Positions 23,881-35,062 of a DNA stretch of 64,000 nt are shown piece by piece. The stretch covers positions 16,907,529 through 16,971,528 of the forward strand of contig OX638132.1 in NCBI GenBank assembly GCA_951804985.1, written 5' to 3'. A program made the translations under genes and the position numbers. Below the pieces are notes generated by a model. The model was not told the DNA's origin. It ran no database searches and worked only from the letters and a program-made list of their open reading frames with translations. This stretch comes from Dryomyza anilis (Eukaryota; Arthropoda; Insecta; Diptera; Dryomyzidae). The first letter of the stretch is position 1. The number at the start of each line of letters is the position of its first letter.

Positions 23881-24754
23881 ATTTTAAAAAATCTCACGAC
23901 GATTGCATGTCTGCATTCTCTGCACGAGGACGCGGGTTCGAATTATGCAATATTTTCTTTTTATTATTTTTAATTGTATTAATTGTTCGCGCCGCGAACG
24001 TACATTTTGTATCATCTGTTGTGAACACCGCATTATACCAACATAAGGCGAGTCATTAGAGTAGTTGGTAACTCTGCCCATCAGTCTCCAACGCATGACA
24101 AGCACACGCATACACTCGCACAGATGAGCGAAAGAACAAACGTCAAAGGTGACATTTGCCTCGTGGTGCGTTGGGACACTCACTTCACTTTTAACATATG
24201 CAGCAGAACAACGTTCAATTTTGAACAACGTAGAATTACTTAAAACTAAAACTTAAAATTTACCTTGAAATAAATATTATAACGTTTGAACTTAAACCTA
24301 AAACAACCACGCGTTTTTATTTAAATTTTACATTGTCTCAAAAAAGACAAGTAGTGTCTCAAGGATACAAATCATTTTTACATTGTTTCATTGGTGCCCA
24401 TTGGCAACAACAACTGCAAAGCAGCGAAATGCAGCGACCAACGAAAGAGGCTTCAGCTAGCAGCACCAACCTGATTACACTTTTCATTCTGCCGAAATTG
24501 ACATTGGTTTAAATAAGACATTGGCTAAAAAATTAAAATTTCAGTTAGAGGTTGCGAAAACCTCATGCTCAGCAACTTGGAGGATGCCACAACATCATGC
24601 CCACAGACTAGGAGATTGCCACAACCGAATAAAATGTTTAGTTGGTGGACGATTTGTTACGTCAACTAACTAAATTGCACCATACGATGTTTAGATAACT
24701 TATTCGTTTAGAGTACAAAAGTGAACAAATATTTATTAAGACGAATGAACTTAC
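23881..24754. other. Non-coding sequence between modSP and the Q-rich exon
   Basis: Somewhat more GC-rich than the flanks. A minus-strand frame at 24228-23884 (114 codons, with HHEANVTFDVC) has no recognisable domain and I do not call it. Under the model for the minus-strand gene, this is the start of the intron after the 24755-25324 exon. Confidence 0.45.
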
Positions 24755-25324
24755 ATCGACATTTCCATTCCACATGTAGTGCATGCCGACCGTGGAGGGA
24801 TCGTGATGCGTCTGACCGGTCATGTGTTCCGCCATTACAGCGCTCATCCAGTGGACCAGACCCTGCGTCGGATTCTGTCCTTGCACTCCGCCGATGGGCA
24901 TTGTAACGACGTTGGCTGCAGCAGCGGCTGCGGCAACGCTGCTATAAGCGACTGTGCGTTGTTGATGCTGCTGCTGTTGTTGTTGTTGCTGTTGTAGTTG
25001 GTGATGGTGGTTTTGTTGTTGTTGCTGCTGCGGCGGTGAATGCTCTTCTAAGTCGTGTTGTTGTTGTTGCTGATGATGCTGCTGCTGTTGTTGTTGCTGT
25101 TGTATACTGCTGAGTTTGTCCAATGAATTTGAAGACGCTGTACTGTCAGTGGCTGCTTTGGAGGACGTTTGCTGCTGCTGTAAATGTTGCTGTTGCTGCG
25201 GATGAGTTGTTACCTCTATGTTGTTGTTGGATGTTACTGAGTTTGGAGGCGTTGGTGTTGCTGATGCCGAAGCGGGCAACGTCGTTAAGTTTACCGTAGT
25301 GGGCCACGCGTAGTGGACGGGTTT
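24755..25324 (-). CDS. Q-rich shared exon of an unrecognised minus-strand gene
   Basis: Internal exon of 570 bp, exactly 190 codons, phase 0 at both ends. The acceptor is ACACAG before AAACCC (junction 25324/25325) and the donor GAT|GTAAGT (24754). The protein starts KPVHYAWPTTVNLTTLPASA, passes through several poly-Q/H tracts and an alanine run (VAAAAAAAANVV), and ends in a non-repetitive conserved-looking tail, VHWMSAVMAEHM...HYMWNGNVD. Composition and context suggest a developmental transcription regulator, with the DNA-binding part encoded elsewhere. An EGR-type factor such as stripe, which has two promoters in Drosophila, is one idea, but I cannot confirm it from this sequence. No downstream exon was found to the left. 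Confidence 0.72.
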
Positions 25325-25438
25325 CTGTGTGGGCGAAGAACGAAGAGACAATTAATATGAACAGTTTATTTAAAGAATATTTGAAATGAATTTATAATAA
25401 TAACTTTTGATATAAAGAACATTTTTGAATTGCCATTC

Positions 25439-25645
25439 ATTTTGATATCGTTACGAGATCAATGCGAGAAGCAGCAGAATTCACACGATATCGGACACTT
25501 TCTCGTAGCGATATCAGGCATCAAATTGGATCTATATGGAGGGCTGAGATCGATGCGTACTGGCGTAGTATACTCGGTACAAGACATTTTTGAAATAGGA
25601 ACGATATCGAAAAAAACAAATTGAAAATTCGAGACTGCTTCGAAA
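25439..25645. repeat. GATATCGTTACGAG repeat, copy 1
   Basis: About 210 bp related in order to 47757-47985: GATATCGTTAC, CGATATCGGAC, TTCTCGTAGCGATATC, GATCGATGCGT and ACTCGGTACAAGACATTTTT. Parts also resemble the inside of the TIR element at 50691-52117. The following 25646-25950 (CGGTTC/CCGGT words) is unclassified; its plus-strand frame (25682-25951) has no known domain. Confidence 0.6.
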
Positions 25646-25950
25646 ATTATTTGCGATTTTGATTTTAAAATATCGGTTCCGATGCCGGTGCGAATTAAAA
25701 AAAAAAAATATATGAATTCCGATTTCGGTAACCGATTCACATATATTTTTATTAACGGTTCGATTCCGGTATTTGCGGTCCCAGAGAGGTACTTAAATAT
25801 CGGTTCTAATTCAAAGATTTTTGAAATAGCGGTTCTGGCACTGTTTTCGGTTCTAACCAAAAAAATTATATGGGTTCCGCGATCTGTTCGGGTTCAACAC
25901 ATTTCTTTTAATAACAGTTGCGATACTGGTTCTTTGCGTTCCCTGATTTA

Positions 25951-26494
25951 AATATCGTATCAATTTAATAAATTAGAATCCATAAGTTATTTGAGAAAAC
26001 TTCGAGGCATAGGAAGTCTCCGAGACATGGAAGACTGGGTATTTATTTTTTTATATTACTCAAAATAAAATGAGGCCTCTAAGATCAAAACCTATTTCAA
26101 TTTTTTGTAGAAATTGAGTGGAAACAGATTTGTATTCTAGATCTGTTGTTGCATATATTGTATTGAGAACATTTCAATGTTATCCACTAAATTATGGACA
26201 ATATGAAATCCAAGAATCACATACCAAAAAGCTACAAGGTCTCGTGATATTCAAATTTTATATTATATAAAATTAAATTTTTATTATGCATGATAAAAAA
26301 TGTATATGGAATATCATTATTAATATTTACAATTTTAAATAATCGTTTGGAAAAAACGGTCAATATTGATATTGAAATTATTTAAATATAATATTTATTT
26401 ATTATAAATTTAATTACTATTATTATTTTAATACAATAATTCGGAAAGTTATTCTATAAATCAAATATAAAAGAAAATATTAAATAAAAATGTC
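25951..26494. other. AT-rich intronic sequence
   Basis: No open frame, RNA or repeat is recognised. Confidence 0.4.
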
Positions 26495-26496
26495 TA

Positions 26497-26936
26497 ATTT
26501 TGCACCCATTTTAAGATACAGGGTGTTTAATAAGTATATTTTACTGACATAACCAAGTCAAAAAATAGGGTTATTAACAATAATCTGTAGATAAATGAAT
26601 ATTATTTTTTCACTCGTGTTTTAGAAAATATAATAACCTTTCCAATGTTATATCATATCTTCGACCTCCTTGATTTCATTCTTTTTTAAAATTTACCTAA
26701 ATTTGAAATTTAAAAATAAAAATACAAATTTTGACTTTGACGTTGATTTTCTCAAGATTTTGTGACGGATTTCCCCATTTTTCAAAGATGTGATATATCA
26801 TTGGAAATGTAATTTAATTATCGAAAACGAATATTCATTTATCAACAGATTATATTTTTTAACTAATTTTCTTGACTAGGTTATGTAAGTAATATGTATT
26901 TCATAAACACCCTGTATCTTAAACTGGGTGCAAAAT
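26497..26936. mobile_element. 440-bp foldback MITE with TA target site
   Basis: The ends are inverted: ATTTTGCACCCATTTTAAGA with TACAGGGTGTTT on the left, and AAACACCCTGTATCTTAAAC with TGGGTGCAAAAT on the right, each bordered by TA (26495-26496 and 26937-26938). Inner stretches also pair: CTGACATAACCAAGTCAA with TTGACTAGGTTATGTAAG, and CCTTTCCAATGTTATATCAT with GTGATATATCATTGGAAATG. The whole element is one long imperfect hairpin with no open frame. The TA duplication points to Tc1/mariner-type mobilisation. Confidence 0.88.
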
Positions 26937-26938
26937 TA

Positions 26939-27780
26939 ACAATTTTTTATTAACTATTTAAATAATTAATTCAATTAATACAATTAATTAGATTAACGCA
27001 TTGATTTACTATTAAATTTAGCATATACAGCAACCCACGCGGTTTTATCGACTTAACAACTTACACTATTTTTCCGACACTGTTGTGCCGATATTATTGA
27101 AGATCTATGTTATTCGTTGTGACTTTTTAGTATATTGCATATATAGTATATAACAACTTTTATATTCTTCGGTGTTATTTACATTTTATATTTCATTTTT
27201 AGTATATATATTGTAATATTGGTGATGTGAACGTGCTTTAAACTTTGAACTTTATACATTTGCAGTATTTAGTGTGTGTGCGAGTTTGTCTAAATTTGTA
27301 GACCAAACTAAATTTTGTTGGATTTTCATTTGATCACTATTCGATAACCGGAATTTGGTAAAATCGGTAATCAATAGAAAATAAGCTGTCTGTTTGCAAC
27401 CATCCAATTTAGTTCAATTTTGTCTGCTAGAAAATGTGCTCAATTGAAAAGTAAACACTGCATTACCGACAAAATTTAGTTAGGTTTCATATTTAAACAA
27501 ACTCGCACATATCCCTAATAAATTATCTATAATGTTTAATATAAATTAAATAGCATCTGGTGAATTTTACGATTCATTTGTGTATTAATTTGTGTACAGT
27601 TAAGTTATTAATTGAATTGATTAAATATTTAATTAATACAATTAAATGTGAATTCTTAATGCAACAATGAGACATTTGTTTTTTTTTTTTCATTGTAGAT
27701 TATTTAATGAAGAATATTTTATGATATAAAATATTCATCAAAACTAATCTAAATCAAGGTAATAATCGGCAACTACTAAC
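26939..27780. other. AT-rich intronic sequence
   Basis: No gene or clear repeat is recognised. It contains a TA/GTATATA-rich stretch near 27120-27210 and a poly-T run near 27678. Confidence 0.4.
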
Positions 27781-28251
27781 ATGATCACCGCTGTCATCGC
27801 AGTGCGCTGCCTGCTGTGCAGCTGCTTCGGAGCGCTTGAATGTAGCTGCGACTGCGGCAGCGGCCGAACTGGAAAACAGCAAATTGCATGAAAAATGTTT
27901 GGAGGCAGATGTAGATGCAGATACTGATGCAGATAACGATGGTGATCTGGAATGTGAGCGCGCAGCGAAATACAGCTGCTGCGGCGGTTGATTGCTGTCC
28001 AATTGTAACAGATGATGTTGCTGCTGCTGATGCTGTTGCTGCTGCTGTTGCAGAACAGCACTGGCGAAGAGGCTTTTGTAAAGTTCCGCGGGCAGCAGAA
28101 AAGGCGCTGCTGTTTTCTTGTCAAACGCAAGATGCCTCGCGTGCAGTGCATTTGTAGTCACTGCAGCGATGTGACGTTTCTCGGTTAGGTCATCGGCGCC
28201 GCCACGCAACGAGACATTTGACGAGCACGAAGAACTGGGTGACATGCTCAT
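27781..28251 (-). CDS. Alternative (proximal) first coding exon of the minus-strand gene
   Basis: ATG at 28251 (A at -3) opens 157 codons ending at a phase-0 donor, CAT|GTTAGT (27780). The other in-frame ATG, two codons on, is also possible. The exon reads MSMSPSSSCSSNVSLRGG, then KKTAAPFLLPAELYKSLFAS, a poly-Q/H tract, a Ser-rich stretch (SHSRSPSLSASVSAS) and an Ala run. The phase-0 donor matches the phase-0 acceptor at 25324, so this exon and 59139-59468 can serve as alternative starts for the same shared exon. The donor is weaker than the consensus. An independent small gene is possible but less likely. Confidence 0.6.
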
Positions 28252-28402
28252 AATATGCGTGAGTTTTATTTTATAATTTGTTTTTATTTCCGTGCGCCTA
28301 AAAGTAGGCAACGTCTTTTAAATTTGTTATGCGCGCCAAATATATGCAACACTTTCGCTTTTCGTTTGTTGTCAGTTGCTTGTTCTTTTTCTCACACACT
28401 CT

Positions 28403-28420
28403 GTCTCTCTCTCTCTCTCT
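28403..28420 (-). promoter_or_regulatory. GA-repeat (GAGA-factor type) upstream of proximal first exon
   Basis: On the minus strand this reads as 18 bases of GA repeat, about 155 bp upstream of the ATG at 28251, with further GAGAG words up to about 28440. GAGA factor binds such repeats at many developmental fly promoters. The function here is inferred. Confidence 0.4.
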
Positions 28421-29439
28421 TTGGTGAACACACTCTCTCTTGTCCACAAATATGTCACTCACTCTCGATTGCCTCGTCTCTCATACAAACAACAAGTTGC
28501 CATCTGACTGCGAAGTACTGAAACTTTTGGTCTAAACTATTTCGAAACTTAGTTTAGTCGCTTCCGTATCCGTTGCTGCAGTCGGCATTTTTTCGTTTGT
28601 TTGTTGTTGTCTGGCAACAGCTTTTGCACTAGTTTTACAAACACACACAAGTTTTTTTTTATTTTATTTGTTTGTTTTTTATTTTTTACTTTTAAAACAA
28701 ACACGCGACTTTTTTTTAATACATATAACCTTGAATATTTTTTACTTTATTTCTTTTAATTTATTCTAAATGTTTTCTATTTGTTTAAAATTTGAGTTAT
28801 TTTTAGTTTGGCTGTTTGATTGCCAATTTTATTTAGCTCTGATTGATATGTGTTGCATTAGTTTTTGGGTTTCAGCTACTTTTTTCTATTGTCGACTCCA
28901 ATGTTTACCTTTTTTATTTTATTTAGTTGTATTTAGTTATATTTTGGTTTTTTTTTGTTTATTGTAATTTAAGTTATTTTTGTTGTAATTATGCAAATAT
29001 TTTTCAGCAATTTTTATTTTATAATTTTATATTTTTTGTTCATATAATTTTGGTTAAATTTTATACGTTACTTTTTTTTGGTAAACTCTTTTTCATTATT
29101 TTTTATTTATTTCGATTTTTTTAAATATATTTATTACTATTTTTTTATATTTTCATACTCTTTTAACTGTTACTCTTTTGTTACTCTTTTGTTACTCTTT
29201 TGTTACTCTTTTGCTACTCTTTTGTTACTCTTTTTTTTACTTTTTTGTTAGTCTTTTGTTGCTCTTTTGTTACTCTTTTGTTACTCCTTTTTACTTTTTT
29301 TTACGTTTTTTATTACTTTTCTGTTAATTTTATTATACTTTTTATTACTCATTTTTTACTCTTTTTATACTCTTTTTTTACTATTTTTTATACTTTTTTA
29401 TACTTTTTATTACTCTTTTTAATTTTTTTTAATCTTTTT

Positions 29440-29611
29440 TACTCTTTTGTTACTCTTTTGTTACTCTTTTGTTACTCTTTTGTTACTCTTTTGTTACTCT
29501 TTTGTTACTCTTTTGTTACTCTTTTGTTACTCTTTTGTTACTCTTTTGTTACTCTTTTGTTACTCTTTTGTTACTCTTTTGTTACTCTTTTGTTACTCTT
29601 TTGTTACTCTT
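29440..29611. repeat. 11-bp minisatellite (TTACTCTTTTG)n
   Basis: About 15 nearly perfect copies of TTACTCTTTTG in a row. A shorter, less regular block of the same unit lies at 29169-29285. Because 11 is not a multiple of 3, all three frames stay open, giving repetitive F/V/L/C peptides. Confidence 0.95.
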
Positions 29612-30229
29612 TTTTTACTTTTTTTACTCTTCTATTACTCTCTTGTTCTACTTTTGTTACTCTTATTTTTTTAGTATTCTATATTATAAATTCTTTATGA
29701 TTTCTTTTTTTAGTACTTTTTTCAATTCTTGTTTTATTTTCTTGCTTATGAAATTGTGTTCTACTGCATTTTCATTTAGTACTTTATGTTTGATTTGTTA
29801 TTTTGTCGTTTTTAATGAAACCTTTTTTTTTAATAAATTATATACTGATTTTTTGCTACTATTTCGCTATTTTTAACATGTTCATGATATCTTCATTTAG
29901 TACATAATTTTATAAATCTGTTGTTGCTACTTGTTGTCATACTATTTTTCGTTTTTTTTTTTTAATTAATTTTTGGTATATTTTTTAGTACTTATGTGTA
30001 TTTGCAATAATTTTGTTGCTCTTTTGCTACTCTTTTTTTTCTGTATTGTTATTTTATGCCCATTTTATCAATTTTAGTGCAAAAATTTATAAAACATTTG
30101 TTGTTACTTGTTTTAGTACTTTTTGCTACTTTTTTTGTATATACTGTTTTTTCGTATGTTCATACTTTTTATACTATTTTTTTCACTTTTATATATACTT
30201 TTTTGTGTTGTTATATTAGTAGTTTTGTG

Positions 30230-30655
30230 TATTTCATGGCGCACATTTGTATACTATTTTGTTACTTTTCTGCTACTTTTTTTATTTTTTGCATTTTTTC
30301 AAATTTTTTTTTTTTTTTTTTGCTACATTCTTGCTTTTTTATATTTGGTTGCTTTTTTTGTATTTCATGTGTATTTTATGGAGCACTTTTGTATACTATT
30401 TTGTAACCTTTCTGCTACTTTTTTTATTTTTTGCTTTTTTGCTGAATTCTTTTTTTTTGCTACGTTCTTGCTATTTTATATTGGGTTGCTTTATTTTTTA
30501 TTTCATGTGTATTTCATGGAGCACTTTTGTATACTATTTTGTAACCTTTCTGCAACTTTTTTTATTTTTTTCTTTTTTGCTGATTTCTTTTTTTTTTTTG
30601 CTACGTTCTTGCTATTTTATATTTGGTTGCTTTTGGTTGAATTTTTAGCATGATT
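30230..30655. repeat. Tandem repeat with about 140-bp unit, three copies
   Basis: The landmark GCACTTTTGTATACTATTTT (or GCACATTTG...) recurs near 30240, 30381 and 30520. Each copy is followed by a TTTCTGC-ACTTTTTTTATTT stretch, a T run, then GCTAC-TTCTTGCT and TATTTGGTTGCTTTT. Confidence 0.85.
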
Positions 30656-30857
30656 TTTTTTAGTACAGTTTAAGTACTCTTTTTTTAAAAACATTTTTCA
30701 ACTTTTCGCTTTTATTTTGTTATTTCTTGTGCTCTATTTCTATCTTTGGTGATGGTTAAATTTTAAGTACTTTTTTAATATTGTTTTTGTACTTCTTTTG
30801 TTATAACCATTTTACTACTTTTTTTTTGTTTAATTTGCTTACTTTTTGTGCTTTTTT

Positions 30858-31136
30858 ATATTTGGTTCGTTTTGGTTGAATTTTAAGTATTTTTTAGTAC
30901 TCTTCTTATAGTACTCTTCCTTTACTTTTTATTATTCTTTCATTTTATTTATATTTGGTTCGTTTTGGTTGAATTTTAAGTATTTTTTAGTACTCTTCTT
31001 ATAGAACTCTTCCTTTACTTTTTATTATTCTTTCATTTTATTTATATTTGGTTCGTTTTGGTTGAATTTTAAGTATTTTTTAGTACTCTTCTTATAGAAC
31101 TCTTCCTTTACTTTTTATTATTCTTTCATTTTATTT
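30858..31136. repeat. 93-bp tandem repeat, three copies
   Basis: The landmark ATATTTGGTTCGTTTTGGTT starts at about 30858, 30951 and 31044, followed each time by GAATTTTAAGTATTTTTTAG, TACTCTTCTTATAG and TTTATTATTCTTTCATTTTA. Copies 2 and 3 are almost identical. Confidence 0.93.
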
Positions 31137-31140
31137 AGTA

Positions 31141-32590
31141 AATATTTTTGATAAAAATTCGTTGGTTTTTTTTTGGAATATTTTGTTTAATTCCTATGCC
31201 AATTTATTATTATCTTTATTTCAACTATTTTACAGCACTCATTATTTTGTATTTCCATAGTATATTTTTGGTAGTCTTTTTCAAAATTTGACTTCTTTAA
31301 TTGCTGGTCATTTGTTCTGTATATTTTTTGTTTTTTTATTTGTTTTTTATTTATTCGTTATATTACATTTATACGACTTAAGAAGCAGAACTGAATTTTG
31401 AATAGTTTTACATATATAATTTTATAGCTTGTTCTGCTTTACATTTTGTTTAATGTTTTTCACTTCTTTTTTACTTCTTTTTACGTCCTTTTTCTACTCA
31501 CCAAGACTGTGATTCTCCGTTTTTTCTTTCTTTGTTTTTGGTAGCAAATTCATTTAAATTTCAACTGCATCCATATTCCTCTATTTGTATTTAATTATTT
31601 ATTTATTTTTTTATTTATTTATTTATTTACTTAATTCATTTTTTAATTTAAATTTTAAATTTTGTTGCCTTTGATTTTTATAATCAATCTGCTACTTTTT
31701 AAAGCATTTCCTTGGCACGCACTTTAAGATAATTTTTACCACATTTAGTTTTTTCTAATATAATTTATTGTGATATTTGCATAATTAAAATATGTTCTTT
31801 TGCGAAAATAAATACTTTATTTTAACACTTTTCTTTATATTTCTCTATATGTTTAGCTTTTAATTATTTTTATAATAAAAATTATTTAATATATTTTTTT
31901 TAATTTAAATTTTATTTTCTATTTAATTACTTAATTTATATATTTGTTAATATATAATAATACGCAAAAATTTGCACTTTTTGTAGGAACTTTTGGTTTT
32001 TCGAAATACGTTCTTCAACAACTTGTATAGGCTTTCGTACTTGCAGTACATAGGAACTTTCGTTATGACGAATTAAGAATTATTTCATGTTTATTATGCT
32101 ATATTTTTGGTGCCGCTATTTTGGTTTTTTGTTTTTTTAATATATAAATTGTTTTTATATTTAAATAATCAAATTTTCCGCTGCCTCTGAAATTTAAAAA
32201 ATATTTTTTTTTATTAAAATTTGAAGAAGTATCACCAAATTTTACTGCACATAAATTGCACTGGGTGGTGCTTTAAAATTGTGCATACGCTGCGTATTTA
32301 TTTTTTGTACACTTCATGTTGTTTGTCACAGAAATGCAATGTTGCTCATACGTCACATGGTGTTGCATTTTTATTCAAATGCTTTTGGCTTTTATTTTAT
32401 GGCTTAAATGTAGATATTTCATTTAGTACACAAAATAGCGACAAATAACCGAAAACTATATTAAATCACTTATTTATCTTGCGTAATTCATACGTCATGT
32501 GTTTTGCACTTTTACATGCAGATATTATTGAAATTTATAAATTTCTTTTAATTTTTTTAAAGCACTTTCAATGAGCACTGCTTTTAATTA
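31141..32590. other. AT-rich intronic sequence
   Basis: No gene is seen. It has T-rich and (TTTA)n stretches (31580-31640). The frame at 32221-32448 (75 codons) has no recognisable domain. Confidence 0.45.
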
Positions 32591-33330
32591 GACATTTATA
32601 TGAAACAATAAAATAGTGGCTCGAGTTTTTAGGCGCGCGCGCGCTTTTGTCCCCGCTGCGCCATCGACAACCGTCACACATGAACTTTGCGGATCCTGGC
32701 GAGAAGTGCAACTGCCAGGCGCGCTTTGCTGTTGACTGGTACTACTGCTGCTGCCGCGCTTGTAAATGTTTTTTTTTTGTTTCAATATTTTTTCTATTTT
32801 ATTTTTTTCTATTATAATTTTTTTCCTATTTTCTTTTTTCATTTAGTTTTTGCGTTTGTAAGTAGCAACAGCAGCAGTTTGCAAAAAAAAAAATAATAAA
32901 AAAAGAAGATTGATTTTCTTGCGCGCTATTTTTATGCGATTTTATATTTTTTCTTGCTTGCATTTATTTTTTTGCAGTTTTTTTTTTATTTATTTAGTTT
33001 ATTTTGTTTTTCGTTTTGCTTTTTTCGCTGTACTGCTGCTCGTGTTTCATATGAGCGCGCGCTTGTTTCGTTGTGTGTGGCAGCAACAACATCCTTAAGG
33101 AGAGCTGCTGCTGCTGCAACTGCTTCTTCATCTTCTTCTGGCTGTTTTCGTCTTACACACTGACAAAAGCACACGCGCGCACATAAGATGCTGCTACCGT
33201 ATGTGGATGTATATGTATGTGTGACGCGCAGCAAACGAGTAAAAAAAATTAAAAAAAAAAAATAAGTAACAGAACATAAAAATAGCAGCAGCAGCAGAAG
33301 TTAAAGAAGCAGAAGAAGAAGAAGAAACAT
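32591..33330. other. GC-enriched, CAG-rich island in the long intron
   Basis: GCGCGCGCGC at 32633-32644, CTGCTGCTGCCGCGC, AGCAACAGCAGCAG, GAGAGCTGCTGCTGCTGC, ACACGCGCGCAC and AGCAGCAGCAGCAGAAG occur in T-rich surroundings. The minus frames (32842-32588, 33234-32986) are low-complexity. It may be a non-coding exon, promoter or enhancer of the host gene. No domain or strong core promoter was found. Confidence 0.35.
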
Positions 33331-33479
33331 ATTAAAGTTGCGGAAAAAATTGTAACGATTTTTATGTCCTTGCTGCACTTGTTGTTGTTGACATCATCAT
33401 CGTTGTTGTTGTTATTATTATTTTTTAGTTTCGTTTCATATATGAAGTTATAATAAATGCTAAGTGCTCTTATATTTCA

Positions 33480-34800
33480 TGGTGTAAGATCTTGGTGTAA
33501 TTGTTGGTGTAATAGTTGGTGAAATTGTTGGAGTAATAGTTGGTGTAATTGTTGGTGTAATTCTTGGTGTAATAGTTGGTGTTATTTTTGGTGTATTAGT
33601 TGGTGTAATTGTTGGTGTAATTGTTGGTGTAATAGTTGTTCTAATATTTGGTGTATTTATTGTTTAAATTGTTGGTGTAATTGTTGGTGTAATTGTTGGT
33701 GTAATTGTTGATAAAATTGTTGGTGTAATATTTGATGTAATAGTTGGTGTAATTGTTGGTGTAATAGTTGGTGTAATTGTTGGTGTAATTGTTGGTGTAA
33801 TTGTTGGTGTAATTGTTGGTGTAATTGTTGGTGTAATTGTTGGTATAATTGTTGGTTTAATTGTTGGTATATTTGTTGGTTTAATTGTTGGTATAATTGT
33901 TGGTTTAATTGTTGGTGTAATTGTTGGTGTAATTGTTGGTTTAATTGTTGGTTTAATTGTTGGTGTAATTGTTGGTGTGATATTTGATGTAATAGTTGGT
34001 GTAATAGTTGTTCTAATATTTGGTGTATTTATTGTTTAAATTGTTGGTGTAATTGTTGGCGTAACTATTGGTGTAATTGTTGGTGTGATATTTGATGTAA
34101 TAGTTGGTGTAATAGTTGTGCTAATATTTGGTGTATTTATTGTTTAAATTGTTGGTACAATTATTAGTGTAATTTTTGTAGTAATTGTTGGGGTAATATG
34201 GGATCTAATATTTGGTGTAATTGTTGGTGTAATTGTTGGTGTAATAGTTGGTGTAATTGTTGGTGTAATAATTGGTATAAATGTTGGTATTATTGTTGGT
34301 GTGATATTTGATGTAATAGTTGGTGTAATATTTGGTGTATTTATTGTTTAAATTGTTGTTCCAATTGTTGGTGTAATTGTTGGTGTAATAATTGGTGTAA
34401 TAATTGGTGTAATTGTTGGTGTAATTATTTGTTAAATTTTTGGTTAAATTTTTGGTGTAATTGTTGGTATATAAGTTGGTGTAATATTTACTGTAATAGT
34501 TGGTGTAATAAGTGGCGTAATAGTTGGTGTAATAGTTGGTGTAATAGTTGGTGTAATAGTAAATGTAATTGTTGATGTAATTTTTTTTGTAATTGTTGGT
34601 GTATTAGTGGATATAATATTTGGTGTAGTGGTACATAATGCAATTGTTGGTGTAATATTTGGTGTAATTGTAGTTGTAATTTTTGGTATAACTGTTGTTG
34701 TAATAGTTGGTGTAATTGATAATTACTATCGCAGTTATTGGTGCAATTGTATGTGTAATTATAGGTGGAATTATTGTTTCCATTATTGGTGTAATTGTAG
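33480..34800. repeat. 12-bp minisatellite (TTGTTGGTGTAA)n, 1.3 kb
   Basis: About 100 copies of a unit close to TTGTTGGTGTAA, most regular at 33740-33990 and decaying on both sides (TAGTTGGTGTAA, TATTTGGTGTAT and others). Larger blocks are also duplicated: ATATTTGGTGTATTTATTGT recurs near 33645, 34016 and 34125. The unit has a stop codon in one frame and reads GVIV-type repeats in another. It is not coding. Confidence 0.95.
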
Positions 34801-34960
34801 GTGAGTTTATAGTTATGGTTTAAATGATTTTATAATATTGAGTACATTGAATGGTGTAATTGTTGCTATCAATATTGTTGTAATGTATGTCATTTTAGGT
34901 GTACATAAACATCTGCTTAAAAATATTCGTTTCATTACCTACAGTAGTGCACACATCTAA

Positions 34961-35062
34961 CAGTGCACTTTATTACAGTGCACTCTATTTCAGAGCACTC
35001 TATTTCAGTGCACTCTATTTCAGTGCACTCTATTTCAGTGCACACTTCATCAGTGCACACTA
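34961..35062. repeat. 15-bp tandem repeat (CAGTGCACTCTATTT)n
   Basis: Six to seven copies of CAGTGCACTCTATTT, containing the palindrome GTGCAC, with edge variants CAGTGCACTTTATTA and CAGTGCACACTTCAT. Confidence 0.93.

Larger units (their letters stand above)
28560..31140. repeat. Strongly T-biased 2.5-kb tract
   Basis: The + strand is overwhelmingly T with few A and almost no G or C, built from TTACT-, TTTTGCTAC- and TTTTTTAGTAC-type words. The long F/L/Y-rich frames (for example 29200-29700 and 30123-30653) come from this composition and are not genes. Three ordered tandem arrays lie inside and are listed separately. Confidence 0.8.

Noticed and set aside
28477..28530. Inr/DPE pair for the proximal first exon (TCAGTACTTC on the minus strand)
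   Set aside because: No RGWYV motif at +28 to +32 from either candidate initiator A, so the start site is not supported.
29200..30653. Long F/L/Y-rich open frames (up to 176 codons), superficially membrane-protein-like
   Set aside because: They result from the T-biased tandem repeats; all frames stay open and the peptides repeat with the DNA period.
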